Source: JBBROS01 sp965260995 (GTDB lineage: Bacteria; Pseudomonadota; Alphaproteobacteria; Acetobacterales; Acetobacteraceae). Taken from it: 64,000 nt of DNA. The notes beneath the pieces were generated by a model, which saw nothing but the letters and a program-made list of their open reading frames with translations, was not told the origin of the DNA and did not search any database. Below, in pieces: positions 34,765-43,862 of this stretch. Positions within the stretch are counted from its first letter, which is position 1. The number at the start of each line of letters is the position of its first letter. The stretch covers positions 1,364,001-1,428,000 of the forward strand of contig CBDHCD010000003.1 of the NCBI GenBank assembly GCA_965260995.1, given 5' to 3'. The position numbers were made by a program, and so were the translations under genes.

Positions 34765-37125
34765 TCAGAACCTCGTGCCAAAGCCGAACCGGAAAACTTG
34801 CGTCTGGTCGTAGCGCCGCTTGACCACCGCCTGGGCGATATCGATGTTGATCAGCCCGAACGGCGTCCGCCACGAGACGCCGACGCCCGCGCCCACCCGC
34901 GGCGTCGCGTCCGTGACCAGGGTGGTGCCCACGCCCAGCGGCCCGCTGATGCGGCTGACCTCGCTGAGCGAGCCGACATCGACGAATGCTCGCCCCGCCA
35001 GCCCCAGGTCGGCGGAGATCGGCAGCGGGAAGCGCAACTCGCTCGATTGCGTGTAAAGCAGCCGGCCGCCGACGCTGTCGATTGATTGCTGGCCCACCGC
35101 GTGCGGCCCGGCACCGCCGGATTGGAAGCCGCGCAGGTTGTCGCCGCCGAGGAAGAACCGGTCGATGATCCGCTCCTGCTTGCCGAGCTGCGCCAGGTAG
35201 CCGACGCCGCCCGAGAACACGAAGCCCCATTCCGGGTCGCCGAGCAGGGTCTCGAGCGAGATGAAGTAAAGCCCGTCCAGCTTGGTCCGCAGGTAGCGCG
35301 TCGTGCCGCCCAGGCCGGCGAGGTCGGTGCCCAGGCGGAGGAGGAAGCCGTCGCGCGGGTCGGTGCGGCTGTCGCGGTAGTCGAGCGCCAGCGTCTGCCC
35401 GATCTGCGACAGGGTCGACTGCCCCTGCTCGGACCGGATGTAGATGCTGGCGGTGTCCTGCACGTTGAACACGTTGCGGTCGACGAAGGTGTAGGTCCAG
35501 GCCTGGCGCAGGTGCTCGTTGAACTCGTAGCCGATGCGCAGCGCGCCGCCCGTGCGGCGCTCGTTGTAGGCGGCGATGTCCTGGTTGTTGTTGCGGACGT
35601 GAAAGATGTCGAAGCCCGCGACCAGGTTGCGGTCGAGGAAGTAGGGGTCCGTCACCGACAGGTCGATCTGGCTGCGCCGCTGGGCCAGCACGCCGTTGAT
35701 CGAGGCGTCGATGCCGGTGCCGATCAGGTTGCGCTCGCGCAGGCCGACGTTGACCAGCGCGCCGGCGTCGGTCGAGAAGCCGCCGCCCAGGGTCAGCTCG
35801 CCCGTCGCCTTCTCGTCCACCTGCGTCGTCAGGATGGCGCGGTCCGGGGCCGAGCCGGGCGAGGGCCGGATCGCGACCCCGTTGAAGTAGCCGAGGTCCT
35901 GCAGCCGCTGGCGCGACCGGCGCACGTCGGCGGCGTTGAACGCATCGCCCTCGGCCAGGCGGAACTCGCGCCGGATCACCGTGTCCTTGGTGCGGGTGTT
36001 GCCGGCGATGTCGATGCGGTCGATGAACACGCGCGGACCCTCGGCGACCTCGAACACCAGGTCCACCGTGCCCTTCGCCTTGTCGCGGGCGATCTGCGGC
36101 TTCACTTCGACGAACGCGAAGCCGCGGTTCTGCACCGCTACCTGCAGCGCCTCCGTCGTCTTCTCGACCACGTCGCCGTCGTAGGTGTCCCCGGCCGTGA
36201 TCGGCACCAGCGGCCTCAGCTCGTCGCCGCTGAGCTTGGGCAGCTTGCTGTCCACGCTGACCTTGCCGACCTTGTAACGCTCGCCCTCGTTCAGCGTGAA
36301 GGTGACGAAGAACGCCCGGCGGTCCGGCGTCAGCTCGGCGACGACGTCCTTCACCTCGAAGTCGGCGTAGCCGTTCTTGAGGTAGAAGCGGCGCAGCAGC
36401 TCCTTGTCGAAGTTGACCTTCTCCGGGTCGTACTGATCGCTGGTCGAGAGGATGCGGTAGAACGCCTGCTCGCGGCTGTTGATCACCTCGCGCAGCCGGC
36501 CCTCGCTGAACGCCTGGTTGCCGACGAAGGAGATCCGGCTCACCAGCGTCGTCTCGCCCTCGTTGATCTCGAACACCACATCGACCCGGTTCTGGTCGAG
36601 GCGGATCACCTTCGGCTCCACCGTCGCCGCGAACCGGCCCCGCTTGGCGTAGAGGTCCAACAGCCGCTGCCGGTCGGCGCTGGCCAACTGCGGCGTGAAC
36701 ACCGCCCGCGAGCGCAGTTGCAGCTCCCCCCGCAAGGCCTCGTCGGTCACCTTGCGGTTGCCCTCGAAGGCGATGCGGTTGACGATCGGGTTCTCGACCA
36801 CCTTCACCACGAGCGTGCCCCCGTCGCGGTTGATGGTCACGTCCTGGAACAGGCCGGTGGCGAACAGCGTCTTGAGGCTGCGGTCGATGCGGTCCGGGTC
36901 GAACGGGTCGCCGGGCTGCACCAGCATGTAGGAGCGGATGGTGCCGGCCTCGATCCGCTGGTTGCCCTCGATCTTGATCGCGCCGATCCCGCTCTCGCCA
37001 CCCGGGCGCGGCGCGCCGGCCGCCGCCGGCCGGACGTTGCCGCGCCCGCGCTGCCCCAGCGCCGGGACGGTGATCGCCGGGATCAGGCAGGCGGTGGCGA
37101 GCAGCGCGGCGCGTTTACGGTGCAA
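34765..37125 (-). CDS. bamA: Outer membrane protein assembly factor BamA
   Basis: A 786-residue Omp85 protein with a signal peptide (LLATACLIPAITVPALGQ), five POTRA domains (first at IGAIKIEGNQRIEAGTIRSY, last near RVFIDRIDIAGNTRTKD) and a C-terminal 16-strand barrel ending in Phe (FRFGFGTRF). The barrel lid motif is seen as FFLGGDNLRGFQSGG. BamA folds and inserts outer-membrane proteins. There is no ATG at the 5' end: the TTG at 37125 gives a compact signal peptide and has GGGGGGA about 9 bp upstream; a TTG at 37206 would add 27 residues. It lies between rseP and ompH as in most Gram-negatives. Confidence 0.96.
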   Translation of the reverse strand: MHRKRAALLATACLIPAITVPALGQRGRGNVRPAAAGAPRPGGESGIGAIKIEGNQRIEAGTIRSYMLVQPGDPFDPDRIDRSLKTLFATGLFQDVTINRDGGTLVVKVVENPIVNRIAFEGNRKVTDEALRGELQLRSRAVFTPQLASADRQRLLDLYAKRGRFAATVEPKVIRLDQNRVDVVFEINEGETTLVSRISFVGNQAFSEGRLREVINSREQAFYRILSTSDQYDPEKVNFDKELLRRFYLKNGYADFEVKDVVAELTPDRRAFFVTFTLNEGERYKVGKVSVDSKLPKLSGDELRPLVPITAGDTYDGDVVEKTTEALQVAVQNRGFAFVEVKPQIARDKAKGTVDLVFEVAEGPRVFIDRIDIAGNTRTKDTVIRREFRLAEGDAFNAADVRRSRQRLQDLGYFNGVAIRPSPGSAPDRAILTTQVDEKATGELTLGGGFSTDAGALVNVGLRERNLIGTGIDASINGVLAQRRSQIDLSVTDPYFLDRNLVAGFDIFHVRNNNQDIAAYNERRTGGALRIGYEFNEHLRQAWTYTFVDRNVFNVQDTASIYIRSEQGQSTLSQIGQTLALDYRDSRTDPRDGFLLRLGTDLAGLGGTTRYLRTKLDGLYFISLETLLGDPEWGFVFSGGVGYLAQLGKQERIIDRFFLGGDNLRGFQSGGAGPHAVGQQSIDSVGGRLLYTQSSELRFPLPISADLGLAGRAFVDVGSLSEVSRISGPLGVGTTLVTDATPRVGAGVGVSWRTPFGLINIDIAQAVVKRRYDQTQVFRFGFGTRF

Positions 37126-37259
37126 CAGGCGATTCCCCCCGGGGCTGACGGCCGCGCCGCCGTCTTCGACGAGGCCGCTTGTAGGCGCGCTTGCGCCATC
37201 CGCCAAGACCTATGTCCGAATCACCCCTTCGAGGCAGTACAATGCCTTACAGCCCGAAG

Positions 37260-38363
37260 CTATCCCATAAGGCTACTGACCCAGCGGAACAGGCCCAGAT
37301 TGGTCAGGTCGTTCCAGGTCGCGAACACGAACAGCCCGGCCAGCAGCGCGAAGCCGGCCCGGAACCCGTACTCTTGCAGCCGCGGCGGCAACGGCCGCCC
37401 CCGCACCGCCTCCGCCAGGTAGAAGAGCAGGTGCCCGCCGTCCAGCACAGGGATCGGGAACAGGTTGATCAGGCCGAGGTTGACCGACAGCACGGCGATG
37501 AAGCTGACCAGGCTGGCCACCCCGAGCTGCGCCACCTGGCCCGACAGCCGGGCGATGCCGAGCGGGCCGCTCAGCTCGCCCGTGCCTCGGCTGCCGCTCA
37601 GCATTTGGCCGAGCCCGGCCACCGTCGCCGCCGTCACGTCCCACGTCTGCCGCACGCCCGCGCCGATGGCCTGCAGCGGCCCGACCGGCGCGTACTCGAC
37701 CGCGCCGCCGCGCACGCCGAGCACGCCCGACGTGCCGCCCTCGCGCGTGCCGACCCGCACCGGCAGGCTCCGCTCTGCCCCGTCGCGCTCGATGTCGAGT
37801 CGCAGCGTCCGCCCCGGGCTGGCAGAGACGATGCGCTGGATGTCCTCGAACGTCTTGACCGCGACTCCGTCGATCGCGTCCACGCGGTCGCCGGCCTGCA
37901 ACCCGGCCGACGCCGCGGCGCCGCCCGTCACGACCTCGCCGATCACCGGCACCGCCGTCGGCCGGCCCACCACCATGAACAGCCCGGCGAACAGCACGGC
38001 CGCGAGCAGGAAATTGGCCACCGGCCCCGCCGCGACCACGATCGCCCGCGAGCCGACCCGCTTCTCGTGGAACGTGCGCCCCGCCTGCCACGCCGCCCGC
38101 GCGTCCGGCGAGGCGTCCTCGGGCCGCTCCTGCCCGTGCAGCTTGACGTAGCCGCCCAGCGGCAGCCAGCCAATCTTCCACACCGTGCCCAGCCGGTCCT
38201 GCCAGCTCGCCAGCGCCGAGCCGAACCCGATCGAGAACGCTTCGACGTGCACGCCGCGCCAGCGAGCGGCCAGGTAGTGGCCCAGCTCGTGCACGAACAC
38301 CAGAATGCCGAGCACGACGACGAACGCCGCGCCGTTGCGCAAGAAGTCGAACACGTGGGTCAT
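37260..38363 (-). CDS. rseP: Site-2 protease RseP (M50 family)
   Basis: A 367-residue intramembrane zinc metalloprotease. The first helix carries HELGH (His25, Glu26, His29), and the last Zn ligand is Asp308 in the PVLDGGHLLF helix. A single PDZ domain around 140-205 (GGAAASAGLQAGDRVDAIDG) sits in the periplasm. RseP makes the second cut in the anti-sigma-factor cascade that reports outer-membrane stress, consistent with its place next to bamA. It starts ATG at 38363; the upstream gap holds the 30-bp repeats. Confidence 0.96.
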   Translation of the reverse strand: MTHVFDFLRNGAAFVVVLGILVFVHELGHYLAARWRGVHVEAFSIGFGSALASWQDRLGTVWKIGWLPLGGYVKLHGQERPEDASPDARAAWQAGRTFHEKRVGSRAIVVAAGPVANFLLAAVLFAGLFMVVGRPTAVPVIGEVVTGGAAASAGLQAGDRVDAIDGVAVKTFEDIQRIVSASPGRTLRLDIERDGAERSLPVRVGTREGGTSGVLGVRGGAVEYAPVGPLQAIGAGVRQTWDVTAATVAGLGQMLSGSRGTGELSGPLGIARLSGQVAQLGVASLVSFIAVLSVNLGLINLFPIPVLDGGHLLFYLAEAVRGRPLPPRLQEYGFRAGFALLAGLFVFATWNDLTNLGLFRWVSSLMG

Positions 38364-38460
38364 CCTTCCCTATCCTAACTTACAGGTCCCGCGGCGTCCG
38401 GCCCGGCCGGCCCGCGATCATGGCGCAGTCCTCGGCGCTATATAGGGACGCGACCGTCCC

Positions 38461-38646
38461 CTCGGCCAGGGACTCAGGTGGCGCGCCTGCATCGGCCAAG
38501 GCCTCAAGTAGCGCGCCTGCATCGGCCAAGGCCTCAAGTAGCGCGCCTGCATCGGCCAAGGCCTCAAGTAGCGCGCCTGCATCGGCCAAGGCCTCAAGTA
38601 GCGCGCCTGCATCGGCCAAGGCCTCAAGTAGCGCGCCTGCATCGGC
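38461..38646. repeat. 30-bp minisatellite between dxr and rseP
   Basis: Five identical, directly adjacent 30-bp units occupy 38481-38630. A diverged partial unit precedes them (38462-38480, five mismatches in 19) and a 16-bp perfect partial follows (38631-38646). The unit starts GCGCGCCTGCATCGGCCAAG and has no spacer. It fills most of the 295 bp between the dxr stop and the rseP ATG. Since 30 is a multiple of three, four of the six frames stay open: minus-strand ALADAGALLE and MQARYLRPWP, plus-strand ASAKASSSAP and RLHRPRPQVA. None has a convincing ribosome-binding site, so I annotate a repeat and not a gene. Confidence 0.95.
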
Positions 38647-38658
38647 GCGACGCCCTGG

Positions 38659-39843
38659 TCAGGCGGCCCGCGCCGCCGCGACCTGCCGCGCCGCCTGGCG
38701 GGCCGCGCCGTCCAGCGCCATCACCGCCTCCAGGCTGTCCGCCGCCGGGCTGCCCAGCCGGTCCAGCACCCGCTCCACCAGGGCGGCGATCTCGGTGAAG
38801 CCGAGCCGCCGGGCCAGGAACGCCTCGACGGCGACCTCGTTGGCCGCCGACAGGATGGTGGGCGCGCCGCCCCCGGCCCGCAGCGCGTCGCGCGCCAGGC
38901 GCAGCGCCGGGAACCGGGCCTCGTCCGGCGGAAAGAAGCTGAGCTGGCCCAGCGCCGCCAGGTCGAGCCGCGGGCACGAGGTGGCGATGCGGCCGGGCCA
39001 GGCGAGGGCGTGGGCGATGGGGATGCGCATGTCGGGGGAGCCCATCTGCGCCAACATGCTGCCGTCCTGGTAGTAGACGATGCCGTGGACCACCGACTGC
39101 GGATGCACCAGCACGTCGATGCGCGACTCCGGCAGGCCGAACAGCCGCGCCGCCTCGATCAGCTCAAGGCCCTTGTTGAACATGGTGGCGCTGTCGATGC
39201 TGATCTTGGCTCCCATCGACCACACTGGGTGGCGCAGCGCCGCTTCCGGCGTGGCGCGGGCCATCTCCTCCGGGCTCGCGGTGCGGAACGGGCCGCCCGA
39301 GGCGGTGAGCGCGATCTTCTCGACCGCGCCGTGGTTGTTCTCGGCCAGCGCCTGGAAGATGGCGTTGTGCTCGGAGTCGACCGGCAGCAGCGTCGCCCCG
39401 GCGTCGCGCACCGCCCGCAGCATGACCTCGCCGGCGCAGACGAGCGCCTCCTTGTTGGCCAGCGCCACCGCGCCGCCCCGCTCGATCGCCGCCAGCGTGG
39501 ACGGCAGGCCCGCCGCCCCGGTGATGGCCGCCATGGTCCAGTCCACCGGCTCGCCGGCGGCGCGCAGCACGGCGTCCGGCCCCGCCCCGGTCGCGACGCC
39601 GCTGCCGGCCAGGGCCTGCGCCAGCGCGGCCTCGGCCGCCGGGTCGGCGATGACCGCCACCGCCGCGCCGAGCCGCCGGGCCTGCTCGGCCAGCGCGGTC
39701 GCGTTGCGGCCGCCGACGAGCGCGTGGACCCGGAACCGCCCGGGGTTGGCGGCCAGCAGGTCGACCGTGCTCGCGCCCACGCTGCCGGTGCTGCCCAGGA
39801 CGGTCACGCTTCGCACGGCCACGCTCCGGGTCTCTACTGCCAT
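38659..39843 (-). CDS. dxr: 1-deoxy-D-xylulose-5-phosphate reductoisomerase
   Basis: A 394-residue enzyme of the MEP isoprenoid pathway that converts DXP to MEP with NADPH and a divalent metal; target of fosmidomycin. The NADPH motif VLGSTGSVGAST is at about 15-26. LPVDSEHNAIFQAL contains the metal ligands Asp and Glu, followed by ALTASGGPFRT, HPVWSMGAKISIDSATMFNKGLELIEA (HPVWSMGAKISIDSATMFNK) and the late NEVAVEAFL. The ATG at 39843 overlaps the cdsA stop by 10 bp. It supplies isoprenoid precursors for UppS two genes upstream. Confidence 0.98.
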   Translation of the reverse strand: MAVETRSVAVRSVTVLGSTGSVGASTVDLLAANPGRFRVHALVGGRNATALAEQARRLGAAVAVIADPAAEAALAQALAGSGVATGAGPDAVLRAAGEPVDWTMAAITGAAGLPSTLAAIERGGAVALANKEALVCAGEVMLRAVRDAGATLLPVDSEHNAIFQALAENNHGAVEKIALTASGGPFRTASPEEMARATPEAALRHPVWSMGAKISIDSATMFNKGLELIEAARLFGLPESRIDVLVHPQSVVHGIVYYQDGSMLAQMGSPDMRIPIAHALAWPGRIATSCPRLDLAALGQLSFFPPDEARFPALRLARDALRAGGGAPTILSAANEVAVEAFLARRLGFTEIAALVERVLDRLGSPAADSLEAVMALDGAARQAARQVAAARAA

Positions 39844-40682
39844 AGCACGGTTCCCCTCCCCAGCACGGCGGCCAGCATAGCCGCCGCCGGGGCCGCGGCC
39901 AGCAGCCCGTCCAGCCGGTCCAGCAAGCCGCCGTGCCCCGGGATCAGCCGCCCCGAGTCCTTGACGCCGAAGCGGCGCTTGATCCAGCTTTCCAACAGGT
40001 CGCCCGCCTGCGACGCCACCGCCAGCACGCAGGCCACCGCCGCCGCCCGGCCGGGCGAGGACGGCGCCAGCGCCTGCGCCGCAGCCTCGCCCGCCAGCAT
40101 GGCCGCGACCAGCCCGCCCGCCGCGCCCGACCAGGTCTTGCCCGGCGAGATCGCCGGCGCCAGCTTCGGCCCGCCGACCGCGCGGCCCACGGCGTAAGCG
40201 CCGATGTCGCTCGCCCACACCACCAGCACGACCATCAGCACGTCCGCCCGCCCGACCAGGTCGGTGCCGCGCAGCCAGACGAGCGCCACTAGCGGCACCC
40301 CGACGTAGAGCACCCCCGCCGCCACCGAGCGCCGCCGCGACAGCCGCCACACGATCAGCCCGCAGGCGGCCAGCACCAGGAGCGCGAACCGCTCGTGCTC
40401 CAGCACCGCCGTCGCGCCGCCCAGGACCAGCGACAGCGGCACCGCGAGGCCGGGCATCCGCAACGGCGCGTGGCCGCACAGGCTGGCCCATTCCATCCCG
40501 AGCCCGACGGCGGCGGCGGCCATCAGCACCGTCCAGGCCTCGGCGCCGAGCCAGATGCACAGCAAGGCGACCGGGCCGAGCAGCGCCGCCGACAAGGTCC
40601 GCTTGCGCAGGTCGTTCCAACGGCCGGCCGCCGCGGCCCCCTCAGCCAGCGCGGGCACCGAACCGGCGTTCCCGCCGGCCAT
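39834..40682 (-). CDS. cdsA: Phosphatidate cytidylyltransferase
   Basis: A 282-residue integral membrane enzyme making CDP-diacylglycerol from phosphatidate and CTP, the branch point of phospholipid synthesis. About eight hydrophobic helices precede the signature WIKRRFGVKDSGRLIPGHGG plus LLDRLDGL. DIGAYAVGRAVGGPKLAPAISPGKTWSG (DIGAYAVGR, ISPGKTWSG) is the other family marker. It overlaps uppS by 41 bp at its start and dxr by 10 bp at its end. Confidence 0.96.
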   Translation of the reverse strand: MAGGNAGSVPALAEGAAAAGRWNDLRKRTLSAALLGPVALLCIWLGAEAWTVLMAAAAVGLGMEWASLCGHAPLRMPGLAVPLSLVLGGATAVLEHERFALLVLAACGLIVWRLSRRRSVAAGVLYVGVPLVALVWLRGTDLVGRADVLMVVLVVWASDIGAYAVGRAVGGPKLAPAISPGKTWSGAAGGLVAAMLAGEAAAQALAPSSPGRAAAVACVLAVASQAGDLLESWIKRRFGVKDSGRLIPGHGGLLDRLDGLLAAAPAAAMLAAVLGRGTVLWQ

Positions 40683-41391
40683 ACTCGATCAAGGCGTCGT
40701 TGAAGGACTCGCGGCCGAAATCCGGCCAGAACACGTCCATGAACACCAGCTCGGAATAGGCGCACTGCCAGAGCAGGAAGTTCGACAGCCGCTGCTCGCC
40801 GCTGGTGCGGATCACGAGGTCGGGGTCCGGCATCCCGGCGGTCGAGAGGAAGCGCTCGAACCCGGTCTCGTCCAGCGCGTCGGGCTCGATGTCGCCCCGC
40901 CGCGCCGCCTGCGCCGCCGCGCGGGCGGCGGCCACGATCTCGTCCCGCGCGCCGTAGGAGAGGGCGATGTTGAGGTTCAGCCGGGTATTGCCGATGGTGG
41001 TCCGCTCCGCGCGGTCGAGCTCGGCGCGGGTGTCGGGGTCGAAGCGGGTGCGCTCGCCGATGATGCGGACCCGCACGCCTTCCCGCGACATCTCCGCCAG
41101 CTCCTGGCGCAGGTAGTGGCGCAACAGGCCGGTGAGGTCCAGCACCTCGTCGATCGGGCGGCGCCAGTTCTCGCTGCTGAAGGCGTAGAGCGTCAGCCAC
41201 GACACGCCGCTCTCGATGGCGGCCTCGATGGTGCGCCGCACCGCCTGCGCCCCGGCCCGGTGGCCGGCGACCCGCGGCAACCCGCGGGCGGCGGCCCAGC
41301 GGCCGTTGCCGTCCATGATGACCGCGACATGCTCCGGCGCGCCAGAGGCGCGGCCACTGACGGCATGGGTCCGAACCTGTGGTTTGCTCAC
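40642..41391 (-). CDS. uppS: Undecaprenyl diphosphate synthase (cis-prenyltransferase)
   Basis: A 249-residue isoprenyl transferase that builds the C55 lipid carrier of cell-wall synthesis. The catalytic Asp27 is in HVAVIMDGNGRWA. SWLTLYAFSSENWRRP, the RIIGERTRFD region, and PDPDLVIRTSGEQRLSNFLLWQCAYSELVF (DLVIRTSGEQRLSNFLLWQ) complete the conserved regions. It has a GTG start, 10 bp after the frr stop. Confidence 0.97.
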   Translation of the reverse strand: MSKPQVRTHAVSGRASGAPEHVAVIMDGNGRWAAARGLPRVAGHRAGAQAVRRTIEAAIESGVSWLTLYAFSSENWRRPIDEVLDLTGLLRHYLRQELAEMSREGVRVRIIGERTRFDPDTRAELDRAERTTIGNTRLNLNIALSYGARDEIVAAARAAAQAARRGDIEPDALDETGFERFLSTAGMPDPDLVIRTSGEQRLSNFLLWQCAYSELVFMDVFWPDFGRESFNDALIEYGRRERRFGARAG

Positions 41392-41401
41392 GGAATTTTC
41401 C

Positions 41402-41968
41402 TCAGACTTGCCGGATTTCCTTGTCCTTCTCGGCCAGGGACTCGTCGATCCGCTTGATGTACCCGTCGGTCATCTTCTGCACATCGTCTGACCAATCCTT
41501 TAAGAGATCCTCGCTGATCTCGCCTTTTTTCTCGAACCCCTTGATTTGGTCGATCCCGTCGCGCCGCACCCCGCGCACCGCGACCCGCGCGCCCTCGGCG
41601 TAGCGGCCTGCCGCCTTGGCCAGCTCGGTCCGCCGCTCCGCCGTCAGCTGCGGGATCGGCACGCGCACCACCTGGCCGTCCGACCCGGGGTTGAGCCCCA
41701 GCCCGCTGTCGCGCACCGCGCGCTCGACGGCGCCGACCAGCGTGCGGTCCCACACCTGCACGGTGATCATGCGCGGCTCCGGCACGGCGATCGTCCCCAC
41801 CTGCGTGATCGGCACCACGGTGCCGTAGGCTTCCACCTTCACCGGCTCCAGGAGCGCCGGGCTGGCGCGGCCGGTGCGCAGGCCGCCGAAATCGCGGCGC
41901 AGCGTCTCGATCGCGCCGTCCATGCGCCGGGTCAGGTCCTGCTTCAACACGTTCAAATCAGCGGGCAC
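41402..41968 (-). CDS. frr: Ribosome recycling factor
   Basis: A 188-residue factor that, with EF-G, splits post-termination ribosomes. The three-helix/sandwich layout is clear: helix 1 LTRRMDGAIETLRRDFGGLRTGRASP (MDGAIETLRRDFGGLRTGRA), core VEAYGTVVPITQVGTIAVPEPRMITVQVWD (ITQVGTIAVPEPRMITVQVW) and the final helix pair DDVQKMTDGYIKRIDESLAEK. The GTG at 41968 is chosen because AGGAG lies 7 bp upstream; a GTG six bases earlier is too close to it. It follows pyrH after 79 bp. Confidence 0.95.
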   Translation of the reverse strand: MPADLNVLKQDLTRRMDGAIETLRRDFGGLRTGRASPALLEPVKVEAYGTVVPITQVGTIAVPEPRMITVQVWDRTLVGAVERAVRDSGLGLNPGSDGQVVRVPIPQLTAERRTELAKAAGRYAEGARVAVRGVRRDGIDQIKGFEKKGEISEDLLKDWSDDVQKMTDGYIKRIDESLAEKDKEIRQV

Positions 41969-42047
41969 GGGCACGCTCCTGCAATCTGGTATGAACAAAG
42001 GCGGCATCGCTGCCGCGGGCGCTGCTCCGGCGCGGCCAGCCAGTTCA

Positions 42048-42773
42048 TCACGCCGCCTCGGCGATCCGGGTGAAGCGGCCCTCGCCACGCAGCACATGGG
42101 CGAAACTGCCGGGCGCGTGAATGTTGAACACGATGATCGGCAGCCCGTTCTCGCGCGCCAGGCTGATCGCGGCCGCGTCCATGACGTTGAGGTCCTGCGC
42201 CAGCACGTCGAGGTAGGTCAGCGCCTCGAACCGCTGCGCCGTCGCGTCCTTGCGCGGGTCGGCCGAGTAGACGCCGTCCACCTGGGTGCCCTTCAGCAGC
42301 AGGTCACAGTTCATCTCCGCCGCCCGCAGCGCCGCCGCCGTGTCGGTGGTGAAGAACGGGTTGCCGGTGCCGGCGGCGAAGATGACCACCCGGCCCTTCT
42401 CCATGTGCCGCTCGGCGCGGCGGCGGATGTAGGGCTCGCACACGCTGCTCATCGGGATTGCCGACTGCACCCGGGTCGGCACGCCGCGGCGCTCCAGCAC
42501 GCTCTGCATCCCGAGCGCGTTCATCACCGTCGCCAACATGCCCATGTAGTCGGCCTGCGCCCGGTCCATGCCGCCGGCCGCGCCCGAGATGCCGCGGAAG
42601 ATGTTGCCGCCGCCGATCACCAGGCAGACCTGCACGCCCATGCCCACCACGTCGTTCACGTCGGCGGCGATCCGTGCCAGCGTCTCGGTGTCGAGTCCGT
42701 AGTCCCGCCGTCCCATCAGCGCTTCTCCAGACACCTTGAGGAGCACGCGCTTGTAGGCCGGCTGGGCTGGCAT
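42048..42773 (-). CDS. pyrH: Uridylate kinase
   Basis: A 241-residue hexameric UMP kinase of the amino-acid-kinase fold, making UDP for nucleic acids and cell-wall sugars. Motifs: YKRVLLKVSGEALMG at the N-terminus, VCLVIGGGNIFRG with the glycine-rich loop, MLATVMNALGMQSVLER, and GTGNPFFTTDTAAALRA. DAAAISLARENGLPIIVFNI lies near the C-terminus. It stands between tsf and frr in the conserved rpsB-tsf-pyrH-frr order. Confidence 0.98.
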   Translation of the reverse strand: MPAQPAYKRVLLKVSGEALMGRRDYGLDTETLARIAADVNDVVGMGVQVCLVIGGGNIFRGISGAAGGMDRAQADYMGMLATVMNALGMQSVLERRGVPTRVQSAIPMSSVCEPYIRRRAERHMEKGRVVIFAAGTGNPFFTTDTAAALRAAEMNCDLLLKGTQVDGVYSADPRKDATAQRFEALTYLDVLAQDLNVMDAAAISLARENGLPIIVFNIHAPGSFAHVLRGEGRFTRIAEAA

Positions 42774-42864
42774 GAAGTCCCTTCGACTGTGGTCAGACCG
42801 TTGAGCGGCGGCAACCTAGTGGCTACCGCCGCCCCCTACAAGTCAACGCGTCGTTGATGATGCG

Positions 42865-43839
42865 TTACGGCACCGAGGACGGTCGCGTCTCGTCCGGGCC
42901 ATCCATCAAGTCGCTTGGCGAGTCGCTCGGCGGCGGACCGGCCGCGGCCGCGACCTCGGCCGCGAAGTCGCCGGCCTGCTTCTCAATGCCTTCGCCGAGC
43001 TTGAAGCGGGCGAAGCCGGATAGGGAGGCCCCGGCTTTCTTCACCACCGCGCGCACCCGGCTCTCGCCGTCGTGGACCCAGACCTGCTCCAGCAGCACCA
43101 CCTCCTCGTAGTACTTGCGGATGCGGCCCTCGACCATCTTCTCGATGATCGCCTCTGGCTTGCCGGAAGCGCGCGCCTGCTCGGACAGCACGGCGCGCTC
43201 GCGCTCCAGCGCGGCCGGGTCGACGCCTGTGGTGTCGAGCGACTCCGGCCCGGTCGCCGCCACGTGCATGCCGACCTGGCGGCCCAGCGTCTCGAGGGCG
43301 TCGATCTCCGACGACCCTTCCACGCCCACCAGTACCCCGATCTTGCCCAGGCCGGGCTTCAGCGCGTTGTGGACGTAGGTGGCGACGGTGCCGTGATCGA
43401 CGCTCAGCACCCGCGCCCGGCGCAGCGTCATGTTCTCGCCGATGGTCGCGACCAGGTGGGTGATCTCCTCGGCGACGGTGCGGCCGCTGCCCGGCAGGCG
43501 CGCCGCCTTGATCGCTTCCACGTCCTCGCCCACGTCGAGCGCCACGCGCGCCACGCCCTCGACCAAGGCCTGGAACGTCTCGTTGCGGGCGACGAAGTCG
43601 GTTTCGGCGTTGACCTCGACCATCGCCGCCTTGTGCCCGGCGCTGGCCACGCCGACCAGGCCCTCGGCCGCGACCCGGCCGCTCTTCTTGGCGGCGGCTG
43701 ACAAACCCTTCTTGCGCAACCAGTCGATGCCCGCTTCCAGGTCGCCGCCCGTCTCGGTCAGCGCCTTCTTGCAATCCATCATGCCCGCGCCGGTCTTCTC
43801 GCGCAGGTCCTTGACCAGTGCGGCGGTGATCTCAGCCAT
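42865..43839 (-). CDS. tsf: Elongation factor Ts
   Basis: A 324-residue nucleotide exchange factor for EF-Tu. The N-terminal UBA-like domain reads ALVKDLREKTGAGMMDCKKA, and the core contains VEVNAETDFVARNETF, the TDFV motif that contacts EF-Tu. The coiled-coil/C-terminal module with KMVEGRIRKYYEEVVLLEQ follows. A tail of about 25 residues rich in Pro, Ser and Asp (PPPSDSPSDLMDGPDETRP) is outside the conserved fold. A strong hairpin lies upstream, between rpsB and tsf. Confidence 0.97.
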   Translation of the reverse strand: MAEITAALVKDLREKTGAGMMDCKKALTETGGDLEAGIDWLRKKGLSAAAKKSGRVAAEGLVGVASAGHKAAMVEVNAETDFVARNETFQALVEGVARVALDVGEDVEAIKAARLPGSGRTVAEEITHLVATIGENMTLRRARVLSVDHGTVATYVHNALKPGLGKIGVLVGVEGSSEIDALETLGRQVGMHVAATGPESLDTTGVDPAALERERAVLSEQARASGKPEAIIEKMVEGRIRKYYEEVVLLEQVWVHDGESRVRAVVKKAGASLSGFARFKLGEGIEKQAGDFAAEVAAAAGPPPSDSPSDLMDGPDETRPSSVP

Positions 43840-43862
43840 GTCCCTCTCCTCGAACGCTGTCG

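Noticed and set aside
38481..38630. CRISPR array
   Set aside because: The 30-bp units are directly adjacent with no spacers and there are no cas genes; it is a plain tandem repeat.
38380..38642. Small proteins encoded by the 30-bp repeats (ALADAGALLE or MQARYLRPWP repeats)
   Set aside because: Frames stay open only because the unit is a multiple of three and lacks stops in those frames. There is no ribosome-binding site and no related sequence outside the repeat.
42816..42845. Terminator between tsf and pyrH (GCGGCGG...CCGCCGC)
   Set aside because: The stem is only about 7 bp with a 14-base loop and no T-run, which is expected by chance at this base composition.
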